Of a stretch of 64,000 bases of DNA, positions 12,857-25,075 are shown piece by piece. The DNA lies in assembly GCA_947311845.1 (NCBI GenBank), contig CAMZMU010000069.1, positions 8,239,875-8,303,874 on the forward strand. The letters are read 5' to 3'. The DNA is from Poa pratensis (Eukaryota > Streptophyta > Magnoliopsida > Poales > Poaceae). The stretch's first letter is position 1. Each line of letters starts with the position of its first letter. The position numbers were made by a program, and so were the translations under genes. A model generated the notes under the pieces. It worked only from the letters and a program-made list of their open reading frames with translations. It searched no databases and had not been told where the DNA came from.

Positions 12857-15085
12857 CAGCAGCGGCGCTGGCTGGTGTGACATTCCGGACGGGCTCCATC
12901 ATCGACTCCGGCGAGCGCGTCGTTTGCGGGCTCGTCTGCAAGCTCGGCGCGCTGAACTTCATCAGCGACAACGCGGGATGCTTCGGCAGCAGGCCGTTCC
13001 CGACGAACGGCTGCCTCATCAGCTTCGGCACCTTCGTGACCTACGTCGCCACCGAGGTTGTCTGCAAGTACCCCGAGCAGGTGCTTGTGGCGGAGGATCC
13101 TCCTGCTATCTGTGCGGCTCGCGGCCGGCGTAGCGCTCGCCCCGGGAGCTGCGCAGAGGTCATGATGACCGGCACTGCGGCCGATGCCGGTAAAGGAGAC
13201 CCCGGCAAAAGAGATGCCGGTAATCCCGCACCAAAGGTTAGATCGGCGAAAGTGCCGCTGGAGAGGAGGGAGAACCTCCCCGGCCAGGCCGGTACATCCC
13301 ATGTGCCGGTTAAGCCAGCTCACCTCGAGGAGATCATAGAGAAGTTAAATGTGCCGGTAGTGCCGGTACAGATGCTGCCCAATCAGAGGCAGAGTTGGAG
13401 GCACGGCGTCAGAGCTTGCTTCAGGAGGCTCTGGAGATGGCCGAGGTACGAGAGAGTTCGGGATAACTGTCCGTGAGTATAACCTAGCACATGGTTTTAC
13501 CCCGGTAGCTGCTCGCCCTAGTCGAGTAGAGGATGTGCGCAAGAGAGGTAAAAACCTCAATGCCGAGTTGCTAGAGATGGTAGATCTAGCTCCAGTAAAA
13601 CTCCTAGTGCCTTATCGGTCGAAAAACCGATGTATAGTTCCCCTGCTAAGACTCTTAGGCTGCCGAGGCAGCAAGAGCCGAGTTGTCTGGCTTATCCGGA
13701 GAAGCTCTCCGCAGGCAGCAAGACCGAGTTAATGAGCTGGTAGCTGTGGCTACCCGGCAGAATGAGGCCTATCGCAAGGCCAACACAGTTGCAGGTGGGT
13801 CCGATGTTGTTCACTCGGCTAGGGGAGCTAGTGGATCTAAGGGGCAAGCTTCATCACCGCATGTCGGTGGAGATCGTGACCGGAGTGTAAACTCCGGTAA
13901 GAGCAAACAGATGCAGGTGTATGATCCGGCGTGTGCCGGAAAACAGGTAGTTGGGCGAGGTAGTGCCGGCCGGGTAGAAGCAATCCCGGTCAGGGCGGTC
14001 CAGGTGCCGGGGTAGTTAACTCGGCTGGCCGAGGTTATCCACCTCGGTATCCGACACAAAATCTCGCCCAGCAGCAGCAAAATGTCGGGCATGTCCAGCA
14101 GCCGCAAGTTGTTGAACAGGTGGCTAACCGTTATGATGATGGTTACTCGGCTATGGAGAAAGCGGGTATCCGAGATATGAAGGTGCACTGGGATCTCGGT
14201 TGGGACTCGCCAGTTGTCACCAAATGATGCACGCTACAAGCTGGACAGAATTTATATGTCCGAGATGCTGGAAGAGCAAGGTCCACCTGGCCTGCATGTT
14301 TTGGACCTCGGATCATGAGGGAACCACCGGTGCGGCACTTTCAGCTAAACCGAGGTGCAAAAACATATGACGGCAGCACCAAGCCAGAGGACTGGCTGAC
14401 AGATTATGTGTCGGCTGTGCATATTGCGGGAGGTAACCGCAGATGGGCGGTGAGGTATATCCCGCAGATGTTGGAGGGGCCAGCCCGGATTTGGCTGAAC
14501 AACCTGCGAGAGGGCAGTGTTGATTGCTGGCTGGACTTTGAAGAAGCATTTGTTAGCAACTTCTCCAGCACATACAAGAGACCAAACCGTCCTCAGCAGC
14601 TTGCGATGTGCAAGCAGAGGGATAATGAAACTGACCGGGATTACTTAACCCGGTGGAGTACTATTCGCAATTCCTGTGAAGGAGTTGTAGAGGCACAGGC
14701 CATATCTTGGTTTGCCCAGGGGTGCCGACACGGCTCCATGCTCTGGCAGAAGTTGCAGAGGGAAATGCCGGCCACTCTGGCCGAGACAATCCGGATTGCG
14801 GATAGCTATGCACTGGGTGATCCGATGCAACCTTTGCTGAACTCGGGAGAGCCGAGTAGAAGATACCCGGTGAACAACAGACCCGGGCCAGTCAGGCAGA
14901 ACGATCGCCAGGACTTCGGTAACAAGAGGAGAGAACCGGATTACCGGTATGGCTCGAACCAGGTTGCAGCTGTAAACCAAGACCAGCCAGATGCCGGTAA
15001 TAGCCAGCGTCCGAAGTTCAATGGCCCAGCATGGGGCCAGAATCAAGAGGGAAGAGGCCATGGGGTGACCAGAAGCCGTCATTAA
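12857..15085 (+). pseudogene. Tat gag, broken
   Basis: Gag builds the virus-like particle. The N-terminal part (12857-14310) is spread over several frames and is rich in charged residues, for example AELEARRQSLLQEALEMAE near 13395. The conserved capsid core is open at 14315-15082. It begins MREPPVRHFQLNRGAKTYDG, then DWLTDYVSAVHIAGG, PARIWLNNL, FSSTYKRPNRPQQL and RDYLTRW. After a frame change near 15060 a Cys/His segment (CSFHTQD...HTTRQCSWY, about 15111-15170) replaces a classic zinc knuckle, as in many Tat gags. Stops and frame changes occur before 14315. The initiating ATG is uncertain. Confidence 0.8.
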
Positions 15086-16234
15086 CTTATGAGGCTATGT
15101 TGGATGGGCCATGCAGTTTCCACACCCAAGACATCCGCAGGCCTGCAAATCATACAACTCGGCAGTGCAGCTGGTATCAGCGCACAAGGGGAGAAGGAGC
15201 CAGAGCCGGAGGAAATCAGGTGGGGGCACCTCAGAGAATTCCGCCGAGGCAAAACTTGCCGCTTACCGGAGCAAATGCTATCCCGGTGATTCCGCCAGTT
15301 CCGAGGCAAGCAGATCCGAAACCTGTGAATCAGGTGAATGTCGGAGGGAACAACAACAACACTGGTCCCAGCAGGCAGGGAGAGTATCCCCAGGGAGATT
15401 ACAGAGAAGCTCATCAGAGCTATGTGATATTTGTGACCGAGCCAACTGACAAGAAGAGCTTGCATCGGCGTGCACTGGAGGTGAACGCAGTTATGCCGGC
15501 AATACCGAAGTATTTGCACTGGTCCGAGCAAGAGATCACTTGGAGCAGAAGGGATCATCCCCGAGTTATGCCAACTCCGGGAGGTTATGCATTGGTGGTG
15601 GATCCGACATTCTTCGGACCGACACTCAATATTCGGTTCACCCGAGTTCTCATTGATAATGGGAGTGCTATCAATATCATGTACCGAGACACCATGGTGA
15701 AGATGGGTATCTCGGCAAATATGCTGCAGCCGAGTTCTACACCTTTCATGGCATAGTGCCAGGTGTTTCATGTGCACCTATGGGCAAAATTTGGGTTGAT
15801 GTGTTGTTTGGCACCAAGGACAACTGCCGAACTGAGAGTATCCAGTTTGAGGTAGTGGACCTCGAAAGTCCATACCATGCTTTACTCGGTAGGCCTGCAT
15901 TGTCCAAGTTCATGATATCCACCCATGTGGGTTACCTCAAGATGAAAATGCCGGGTCCTAATGGCATCATCACTATCTCGGGTGATTACAAGCGTGCACT
16001 GGAGTGTGCCTCGGCTGGATCGTGCTTAGCCGAGTCACTGATCATCGCTGCGGAAAGAAGAAGATCCATGAAGTGGTGGCATTGGCTCAGTCAGCACAAC
16101 TCGGTATGCCGGGTATGACTAACCCGGAGCAGAATGCAACTTTCGAGGTGCCCAAAGAGACCAAGAAGATCAATGTTGACCCGGCATGTCCGGACCACAA
16201 CGTCATCATTGGTACCGGGTTAACTGAGAAATAG
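15086..16234 (+). pseudogene. Tat aspartic protease region, broken
   Basis: The retroviral-type protease that cuts the polyprotein. The active-site motif appears as LIDNGSAIN with the catalytic Asp codon at 15655-15657, that is D-N-G-S in place of the common D-T/S-G. A flap and C-terminal half follow (ESPYHALLGRPALSKFM, about 15868-15918). The frame changes near 15747 and again near 16055, and an in-frame TAG lies at 16232-16234 just before the reverse transcriptase. Confidence 0.8.
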
Positions 16235-17563
16235 GAAGGCGAGCTCAGTCACTTCCTCCGTGAGAACCGGGATATCTTTGCATGGTCAAATCAGGACCTG
16301 CCAGGTGTTCCGAGGGAGTTGGCTGAGCACTCTTTGTTCGTCAGACCGGATATGAAGCCGGTGAAGCAACCTATGCGGCGTCTCTCGGATGAGAGGAGAA
16401 AGGTGATAGGTGATGAACTGGCCAAGTTACTTGCATCTGGGTTCATCATGGAAGTGCTGCACCCGGACTGGTTGTCTAACCCGGTCCTGGTGGAAAAGAA
16501 AAAAGATGACCCGAACGTGGCCATTGTGTGGCGTATGTGTATTGATTACACAAACTTGAACAAGGCATGTCCTAAGGATCCATTCCCGCTGCCTCGGATA
16601 GATCAAGTGATCGATTCCACAGCCGGGTGTGAGCTGTTATCCTTTGTAGATGCTTATTCTGGTTTTCACCAGATACCACTGAACCCTGCTGATCAAATGA
16701 AAACTGCTTTTATCACCCCGTATGGGGCTTATTGCTATCGTGTCATGACCTTTGGTTTGAGAAATGCTGGTGCCACTTACCAGAGATGTATGCAAAAATG
16801 CTTGCATGATCAAATAGGAAAAATGTGCAGGTGTATGTCGATGACATTGTCATCAAGTCTAAGGAGAAAGCTACTCTGATTGATGATCTCCGAGAAACAT
16901 TTGAGAATCTGAGGAAATTCCGGATAAAACTTAACCCGGACAAATGTACCTTCGGTGTGCCGGCAGGCAAATTACTCGGTTTCCTCGTGTCAGCCGAGGT
17001 ATCGAGGTGAACCCGACAAAAATCCGTGCTATTGAAAGCATGAGGTTACCGACATGTCTCAAAGACGTGCAGAAATTCACTGGATGTTTGGCATCTTTAA
17101 GTCGGTTTGTTAGCAGGTTGGGGAAAAGGCATTGCCTTTGTATCAACTCATGAAGAAAACAACCCACTTCGTGTGGACCCCCGCAAGCAGATGCGGCGTT
17201 CACCGAGTTAAAAAAGATGTTGGCAACTGCGCCGATACTGGCTTCACCATTACCCAAAGAGCCGATGTTGCTCTACATTGCAGCCACAAACCGGGTTGTG
17301 AGTGTCGTATTGGTAGTGGAGCGAGAAGAGGATGGCAAAAATGTGCAGAGGCCAGTGTATTACCTGAGCGAGGTGATCTCGTTGTCCAAGCAGAACTATC
17401 CGCACTACCAGAAAATGACATATGGTGTCTATCTGGCTGCTAAGAAGTTGAAACATTACTTCCAAGAGCATTCAATCACTGTGGTGTGTGAGGCTCCTAT
17501 CTCGGAGATCATTGGGTGTAAAGATGCAACTGGCCGAGTAGCCAAGTGGGCTATCGAGGTGTC
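16235..17563 (+). pseudogene. Tat reverse transcriptase and RNase H, broken
   Basis: RT spans about 16240-17100: HFLRENRDIFAW, RRLSDERRKVIGDEL, WRMCIDYTNLNKACPKDPFP, VDAYSGFHQI, and the catalytic YVDD at 16834-16845. The connection and first RNase H follow (AFTELKKMLATAP, YYLSEVISLSKQNYPHYQK, LKHYFQEHSI; about 17190-17475). Frames change near 16820, 17005 and 17130. The domain is cut at 17563 by the solo LTR and resumes at 19211 after the GTGTC duplication. Confidence 0.9.
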
Positions 17564-19210
17564 TGCTAGCGCTAAGTTGACGAGGGAATATCTCCCCGGC
17601 AACAGCACCAGAAACAATGCTTGTACGTCACACGTCAGTTGGGAACCCCAAGAGGAAGGTATGATGAGTGCAGCAGCAAGTTTTCCCCTCAGTATGAAAC
17701 CAAGGTTTATCGAACCAGTAGGAAAACGAGGTTGCTTCGAAGGTGTTGGTGAAGGAGTGTAGTGCGGCGCAACACCAGGGATTCCGGTGCCAACGTGGAA
17801 CCTGCACAACACAATCAAATTACTTTGCCCCAACTTAACAGTGAGGTTGTCAATCTCACCGCTTGCTGAAAACAAAGGGTTAAACGTATCGTATGGAAAA
17901 TGATGTTTGTTTGCATAAAACAGTAGAGAACAATGATTGCAGTAGATTGTATTTCAGATGTAAAAGAATGGACCAGGGTCCACAGTTCACTAGTGGTGTC
18001 TCTCCAATAAGATAACTAACATGCTGGGTAAACAAATTACAGCTGGGCAATTGACAATTGATAAGTGCATATAACATGCATGTGTGAGTTGTGTGTCTAC
18101 TATGAGATTCATTTGGTCATTACGACAAAGTACATAGACCGCTATCCAGCATGCATCTATGCCTAAATAGTCCACCTTCCGGTTAACATCCGTACCCCTT
18201 CCAGTATTAAGTTGCAAGGAACAGACAATTGCATTAAGTAATGTGCGTAATGTAAACAATACATTCATCCTTGAATAAAGCATTGCTGTTTTACCCCTAG
18301 TGGCAACAACACATCTACAACCTTAGAACTTGCTGTCACTATCCCAGGTTAAATAGAGGTTGAACCCAACTATCATGCATAAATACCCCCTCTTGGAGTC
18401 ACAAGTATTCACTTGGCCAAGGCTTCAACAAGTAACGGAGAGCATGCAAGATCACAAATGACATAGACATGATAATATAATATTCAGCTCCACATAGGTA
18501 TCAATATAAGTCAGATCCCAGCAAACACAACATGTAGCATTACAATAAGATGATCTTGATCATGATAGGCAGCTCACAAGATCTAAACATGATGGCACAA
18601 GTGGAGAGGACAACCATCTAGCTACTGCTATGGACCCATAGTCCAAGGATGAACTACTCACGCATCACTCCGGAGGCGGGCATGGCGATGTAGAGCCCTC
18701 CGGTGATGATTCCCCTCCCCGGCAAGGTGCCGGGAAGAGCTTCAGAACCCCCCGAGTTAGGGTTGACGACGGCGGCGGTAGCGAATATGTTCTGGATGAA
18801 AGGTTCGGTGTTTTAGGGTTTTCACGTTTCGGGGAATAAATATGCGAAGGGGCGATGTCGGCGGACCCCGAGGGGCCCAAACCACAGGCTGGCGCGGCAG
18901 AAGGTGGGGCCGCGCCGCCAGGTGGTTTGGCCACCTCGTGGCTCCCCTTCGTGTCTCCTTCGGACTCCATGTACGTGTTGGAAAAATAGGGACTTGGCCT
19001 TTTGTTTCGTGCAATTCCGAGAATATTTCCAGAAGTAACTTTCTGAAACCAAAAACAGCAGAAAACAGGGAACTGGCACTGTGTCATCTTGTTAATAGGT
19101 TAGTCCAAGAAAATGCATAAAAGTGATATGAAGTGTATATAAAACATGTAGCAAATGGTATAATATAAGCATGGAACAGCAGAAATTATGGATACGTTGG
19201 AGACGTATCA
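17564..19210 (-). mobile_element. Solo LTR of an Athila-like element
   Basis: 1647 bp in - orientation. Its 5' end reads TGATACGTCTCCAACG (from 19210 down) and its 3' end reads CGCTAGCA (down to 17564). GTGTC flanks both sides (17559-17563 and 19211-19215), so it is a complete insertion unit. No internal domain is present, so it is a solo LTR left after recombination. It interrupts the Tat pol gene between the two RNase H domains. The 3' end holds a primer-site-like sequence inside the LTR (see findings). Confidence 0.88.
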
Positions 19211-19215
19211 GTGTC

Positions 19216-19912
19216 CCCTTATACTCCCCACTATGGAAGAAGAGATGCCATTAAATCTCAGGCACTGCCGGATTTCCTGGTGGATTGGGCTGAAATGCAA
19301 TATGAGCCACCACGGCCTGACCCCAATTATTGGAGAATGCACTTTGATGGATCAAGAACAAAAATTGGTTTAGGTGTCGGGGTAGTCCTTACCTCGCCAA
19401 AGCATGATCAGTTGAGATATGTGTTGCAGATTCATTTTGCAGCATCTAACAATGTGGCCGAGTATGAGGCACTTGTTCATGGGCTAAATGTGGCCAAAGA
19501 AATTGGTATTCGCCGGATAGAATGTTTCGGAGACTCGGATTTGGTGGTGCAGCAAGTCTCGGGAAATTGGGATGCTTTAGATGCCAACATGGCGTTGTAT
19601 CGGTTTCATGTCCAGAAGATCTCGGGGTTCTTTGAAGGTTGCGAGCTCACGCATATACCTCGGGCTGAAAATGATGCCGCCGATGTATTGTCCAAGCTAG
19701 GTTCATCCCGGGATCCAATTCCACCCGGCATAGCCTTGGAGCATCTGAGGAAGCCATCAATCAAACCATCGCCGGAGTCCGAGTCAATTTTTATCCCGGC
19801 AAAACCGGAGTCTGGTGCTGTTCCCATGGACGTAGATGTCGGATGCATTTGGGAGAACCCGGGACTGCTTGGCAGAACCCGGGGACTGGTTACTCTATCT
19901 CGGAAGAAGTAA
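19216..19912 (+). pseudogene. Tat second (archaeal-type) RNase H
   Basis: After the solo LTR the Tat pol resumes with SQALPDFLVDWAEMQ. It then shows a second RNase H of the archaeal/plant type: WRMHFDGSRTKIGLGVGVVL with its first acidic residue in FDGS, then NNVAEYEALVHGLNVA with the catalytic Glu, GDSDLVVQQVSG with Asp, and AENDAADVLSKLGS. A second RNase H after the native one is a marker of Tat-lineage gypsy elements. The frame is open across the domain until about 19850. Confidence 0.88.
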
Positions 19913-21170
19913 TGTCGGTGGACCTCATGGAGGTGGATGATCTGATCTTTCCTGTGCATCCTGTGCCAGAGTGGGCACAACCAATAATGGCATATATGAT
20001 GGATGGGAGTTTGCCAAGTAATGAAGTTGAAGCTAGGCAAGTGCAAAGAAGATCCAAGGCCTACACCATCATCAACCAGGAGTTATACAAGAGAAGTGTG
20101 ACTGAGGTACTGCAGCGCTGTGTCGAGCCGCAAGAAGGGCAGGAGATGCTCCTGGAAATTCATCAAGGAGAGTGTGGTCATCATGCTTCATCAAGAGCCT
20201 TGGCGGCTAAGGTATTCCGGCATGGGTTTTATTGGCCCAGTGCTTTGAACCAGGCAGAAGATATCGTCAGAAGGTGTGAGGGATGTCAGAGATTTGCTAA
20301 AAAGATCCACCTGCCAGCCTCGGCACTCAAGACAATTCCAATCACTTGGCCCTTTGTAGTTTGGTGCCTGGATATGGTGGAGAGTTCAGGCCAGCCCGAG
20401 GTAACATGACTCATATGCTGGTAATGGTGGACAAGTTCACCAAGTGGATCGAGGTAAAGCCAATCCGGAAGTGTGATGGTCACACAGCGGTGACCTTTTT
20501 GAAGGACATCATTTTGAGATATGGTTACCTCCATAGCATTATCTCGGATAATGGCACAAACTTTGCTGTGGGAGAGTTTGATCGGTTCTGTGCGGATAAG
20601 AGAATTCGGTTGGACATAGCCTCGGTGGCACACCCTGAGGCAAATGGGCAAGTGGAAAGAGCAAATGCATTGGTGTTAGCCGGTATCAAAGCTCGGTTGA
20701 TTGAACCACTGTTGCGAACTCCGGATGTTGGATAGAGGAGATACCAGCAGTGCTGTGGGGTCTAAGGACCACACCAAATCGATCAACTGGCTATACGCCA
20801 TTTTTTCTGGTCTATGGAGCAGAAGCGGTACTACCAACCGACATGGAATATGACTCGCCACGAGTGGCGCTGTACACTGAAACCGAGGCAAAAGAAGCTC
20901 GGGAAAATGATGTTGATTTGCTCGAGGAAGCACGAGAACTGACCTTATCTCGGTCAGCTGTATATCAGCAGAATCTCCGACGCTATCATAGCTAGAAGAT
21001 CAGCCCTCGGGTTTTCCGAGAGGGAGATTTGGTGTTGAGGCTAGTGCAACGCAAAGCAGGCCGACACAAGTTGTCACCTCCATGGGAGGGACCGTTCATT
21101 GTGAGCAAGGCTCTGCACAATGATTCAAACTATCTTATAGATGCACAGGCACCGAGAAAAATGTGATGGA
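19913..21170 (+). pseudogene. Tat integrase, broken
   Basis: Integrase inserts the element DNA. The HHCC zinc-binding region is at about 20158-20300 (GECGHHASS, then CEGCQRF). The catalytic core has the first Asp in WCLDMV (about 20370), the second in ISDNGTNF (about 20545) and the Glu in NGQVERAN (about 20650). A C-terminal part follows (GYTPFFLVYGAEAVLPTDME, about 20790; FREGDLVLRLV, about 21015). The frame changes near 20380, and stops or shifts occur at 20733-20735 and 20993-20995. Confidence 0.88.
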
Positions 21171-21846
21171 CAAATCCGGAGAGGAGACCAAAAGACCCTG
21201 GAATGTAGCTCTACTTCGTCCCTTTTACTCTTAAGGGCACAGTGTATGTATCTCGGTTTTTCCTTTGAATAAAATGCCGGCACTCTGAAAAGAAACTCGG
21301 GGACTGCCTTTGTCTATATGCTTGTGTTTTATCTCGGTTTTTTCTGTGTTGTTCATATGTCGGATGATTTTGAGACCTCGTTTCAAAGTTCAAGTAATGT
21401 ATGCTATGTTGTTGTGATCTTGTGACTCGACTGGCGAACGCCGAAATGGCAGTCAAGAGTAGAGGTTATGGTATATGGTAAACATGAAAATGGACTCGGG
21501 GACTCGGTCCTAAAAAGATCCGACATATGTCGTTTACTAACCCGTTTTTTTCGTTCCTTTCCCTTATGTCGGATGACTCTAAACCTTACCTCAAAATTTA
21601 CAAGTATTGTATGATATAATGATTGATCTTGTGACTCGACTGTCGAACGCCTAAATGGTAGACAAGAGCAAAGATTACTAAGTATAGTAAACAAGAAACT
21701 AAACTCGGGACTTGGTGCAAAGTGATACGGCATTAAGCTTGTCTTGTTGAAACTAATATGATAAAAGTATACTGCGAGATACTTAGACGTATATTTACAT
21801 CTGCACCCGCATTCCGGGGATTTAATGGTTCAATGTTTGATAAAGC
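21171..21846 (+). repeat. Tat 3' non-coding region with 209 bp tandem duplication
   Basis: No gene. A unit starting ATGTCGGATGA at 21357 recurs at 21566 with clear but diverged similarity over about 150 bp. Shared segments include ATCTTGTGACTCGACTG, CGAACGCC and AAATGG.AG.CAAGAG. It separates pol from the converging antisense gene, whose stop codon lies at 21847-21849. Confidence 0.6.
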
Positions 21847-22899
21847 TTAGGCACCTGCCTCGGAGGAGCTCGGAGCAGTTGGAGCGGTGCGAGGCTCGGG
21901 AGCAGTCTCGGCGGCAGAAGAAGCTTCAGTGGTTGGAGTAACCTCGGGAGTTGGAGTGGCTGCCGAGGCACCAGCAGTATCGGATACCGGCTTCTCAGAA
22001 GTCTCGGTTACCGGCTTCTCTGAAGCGTCGGTCGCAGCCAGTTTTGCAATGTCAATTGCTCCGGCAGCAGAAGTGTCGGCTGCTCCGGCAGCCGAAGTCT
22101 CGGTTGCGCCGGCGGCAGCAGTCTCGGTCGCTCCGACAGTGGCAGCGTCGAGAGTCTCGGCCTCGATCTCCTCATCAACGTCATCTTCTTCTTCGCCCTC
22201 TTCATCATCCTGGTCATCTTCTTCGTCATCCGAGTAGGCGGGACCCGGGATGAAGTGTCGGGTGGGAGCATAACTGGCCATGAATTTGGCTGCATCTTTG
22301 CGGCTCTCTATCAATGTCGGATCGGAGGTCCATTTGGAGCCTTGGCGCAGGGAGCGCACGGCGTTGAGGTTGATGGACTCGTACCAGGAGAGCACAAAGG
22401 TCAGTGCTTGATCAGCTCCGACACGAGCTGCTGAGGATCTCCACTCTCAGATCCTGGCCTCGGCCCCCGACAGACACTTGGACAACTCTTCAATGCTAGA
22501 CGGAGTTGGAGATCCCGGCCATAAGGCTCGGTAAGCTTTGATACCGGCATCAAGAAGATCCAGGCCAATGGCCTTCAAAGGAGAGATGCGAGCATTAAGA
22601 GCAGTCAAGTAATCTTCCATATCCCATTCATCCGGGATTGGGCCAGCCTCGGCTCTCTTCGCTCGTGCCTTGCGAACAGTGTTGAGTGCAGCAGCCTTGG
22701 AGTGGGCGAAGTGATCTGAAGACAGAAAAGCTATCACCAAATTGAGTTATATACCGGCATATCTTAATGTCGGTACAAGTAATGAAAGCAAAAGGAAAGG
22801 ATAAAGAATCTTAAAGTCCATCTCCTTGTTCAGCCGGGTGAGCTCGCGGAGCCAGATGTCGGATTTTGCCTTGAGGGCATCCAGTTCTCCTTGAGCCGA
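21847..22899 (-). pseudogene. Tat antisense gene, distal exons (C-terminal part)
   Basis: Read on the - strand this is the 3' part of the extra gene of the Tat element. From 22899 down it shows ELDALKAKSDIWLRELTRLN, a helical segment (22740-22450: KARAKRAEAGPIPDEWDMED and onward), then YESINLNAVRSLRQGS (about 22390). An acidic tract (DDEEDDQDDEEGEEEDDVDE, about 22235-22170) and a long Ala/Thr/Ser tail of loose 9-10 residue repeats (ATETSAAGA type) follow to the stop at 21849. A stop near 22450 and probable introns break the frame. The 5' part of the gene is separated from this by the Tekay insertion (22900-42511). I know of no function. Confidence 0.65.
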
Positions 22900-23447
22900 T
22901 GTAACATCCCAATTTCACAAAAATTTAAAACTTTTCATTTGCATCATGCATCATGTCATTGCATCCATGTTTGCATTGTGTTTGAATTCAAATTATGAAA
23001 TTAGAGAATTTATCTCCAAAAACCTAAATTGCAAAGTATCTGCAGATGCCTTCTCAAACTATTTCAAATTTTCAAATAAAGATTTTGAAAATTATATCCC
23101 CAATACATGCTAAACATGTGGGCATGATTTTACAAATTTATTGAAAGTGGTTTGAGTGAATTTGAGTTGGAAATACAAAAGTTATTTGAATTTAGTTAAA
23201 AACAGAAAAGAAAATAGTTTCTGGAAAGAAAAAAATGCGCAGCCTGCGCTGTTGGGCCGAGCCCATCTATCCTAACGCGCGCGTGGTAGATAGTGTAGCC
23301 CAGCTGCGTGCTCCTCTCGCTGCCACCCGGCCCCACTTGTCATCCCCATCCCCTCGACGTGAAGAACACGGAGTCTTCTCCGAAACCCTAACCAAATCCC
23401 AACCGAATCCGGCTTGTTTCGCACGCAATCGCACGCGTTGTTGACAC

Positions 23448-23457
23448 CTATATAATC
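23448..23457 (+). promoter_or_regulatory. TATA box, Tekay 5' LTR
   Basis: CTATATAATC follows a GC-rich stretch and precedes CTCCACGACACCGCC. The same site is at 39515-39524 in the 3' LTR. Confidence 0.6.
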
Positions 23458-24559
23458 TCCACGACACCGCCGTCTTTTTGCCCCAAACCAATCGAGACGA
23501 GAGCCCCCAGGCTGCCCGCACGAGTCGCCGCCGTGCCGCCACTGCCGTCGACGACCTCGCCATATTCCGGTGAGCCCTTGCGTGCTTTGCCCCTCGCAAA
23601 CCCTTCCTTTCGCTTCGCCACGATCGTGCGCACCTTCCTGACCCTTTGCGATGTTGTTTTGCACGCCAGATCGACGAGTCCGTCCGCGACCGAAGCAAGC
23701 CGGCCGTCTTCGTCAACTTCGGCGAGCGATCTGGGAAGGAGAAGGACGGCCGCGACCACGCCATCAACGACATCGACTCCGCCTCGTCGCCCTGAACGCC
23801 GCAGTACGCCCCATGAACTGTAGTTAGGCCTAGATCGATTTCCGGCGAAGCTCCGGCGATGGCGCCGCCGTAGGAACTAGGTTTCCGGCATGTTTTCCAT
23901 TCAGCTGCGCCGCCCGTTTATGGTTCGTTAGCTGTAAGCCGTTAGATCTAAGATCAACGCTCCAGATTAGCTCGTCCACGCGAAGGGTACCAGCCAATCA
24001 GAGGAGGCCACGTCTTCAAGTCGTCCGCGTCCGTCCGCACCCGTCCGCGTCCGCATCGCCCGCAAGACCGGTCAACGGAGGCTCCGCACCAACCAGAAGA
24101 CGCCACGTCGATGGAGGACTCCAGCGCGAAGATCTTTTCAGTTTTCTTTACGTTTTAGCCCTGCGCATCACAGATTAGTCCCTGCGATTTAGATCTATTA
24201 TTAATTTTTACTCGTTTATCCAAAATTTATGAAATTTATATTTTTGGAAAGCTAATAAGGTGTAGAAACTTTCTATATGCTTAATTTGAGGTTTGGACGA
24301 AATTAATTTAGATAAATTTTAAAAATGGTTTAATTGATATTTTGGCTATAATTTAATTATAAAAATTGATAATTGAGCAAAATATTTTGCTATATTTTTG
24401 TTTGTTAAGTAATGGCCGTAGCATTGCTCTGTATTTTTGTAGAAGTGTTTTATGTGTTTTTGCATGTATTGTTTTTATTGCTTTTAGGTGTTATTTTAAT
24501 AAGTAAATATATTAAAATTGCTCTCCACATTATTTTCGAATAGAAAATTTAGCTAAGTA

Positions 24560-25075
24560 ATTATGACCATGTTATATGCAAAATAACTTAGAAATATTTC
24601 ACCCCACCGAAATATTTCTTCCTTAGAAAATTTTGGGTAATAAAATGTTGAGAACACTTAGAATTTTTCCTTAGAAACTTTCAACACATTAAAAATGCTA
24701 AACTTGTCCTTAGAAATTTTTAGTATCTAGAAAACTTAGTTATTTCCTTAGAAATTATTCTAAGTACTTGCTATAACAAATGTTGGTCCTTAGAAAAATT
24801 TATCAACTATTGCTATCATACCTTTTTCCTTAGAAAATTTTAGCACTTCTTATTTTGTTTACTTTCCTTAGAAATTATTTTGGACATGATGTGTTAGTTG
24901 TAGTCCTTAGTTAAATTTCGACCCAAGTGTTAGATCTTGGTCCTTAGTCATTTTTGGACCTTCTTGATTGTCTTGTTTTAACTTAGAATTATTTCATGGC
25001 ATGGCATGCATGCATCTCTAGTCCTTAGAAATATTTTGCACATCATGCATGACATATTTTCCTTAGAAGTTTTAT
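24560..25075 (+). repeat. CCTTAGAAA motif array in the Tekay 5' LTR
   Basis: About 15 copies of (C)CTTAG, mostly followed by AAATTT-like sequence, occur at irregular spacing of about 15-50 bp. The same array is in the 3' LTR at about 40670-41165. It is not a simple tandem repeat because the spacers differ. Confidence 0.6.

Noticed and set aside
12877..13476. 199-codon frame with many Cys that could look like a captured host gene
   Set aside because: It lies in the gag N-terminal region between primer site and capsid core, and other frames give the charged helices expected of Tat gag.
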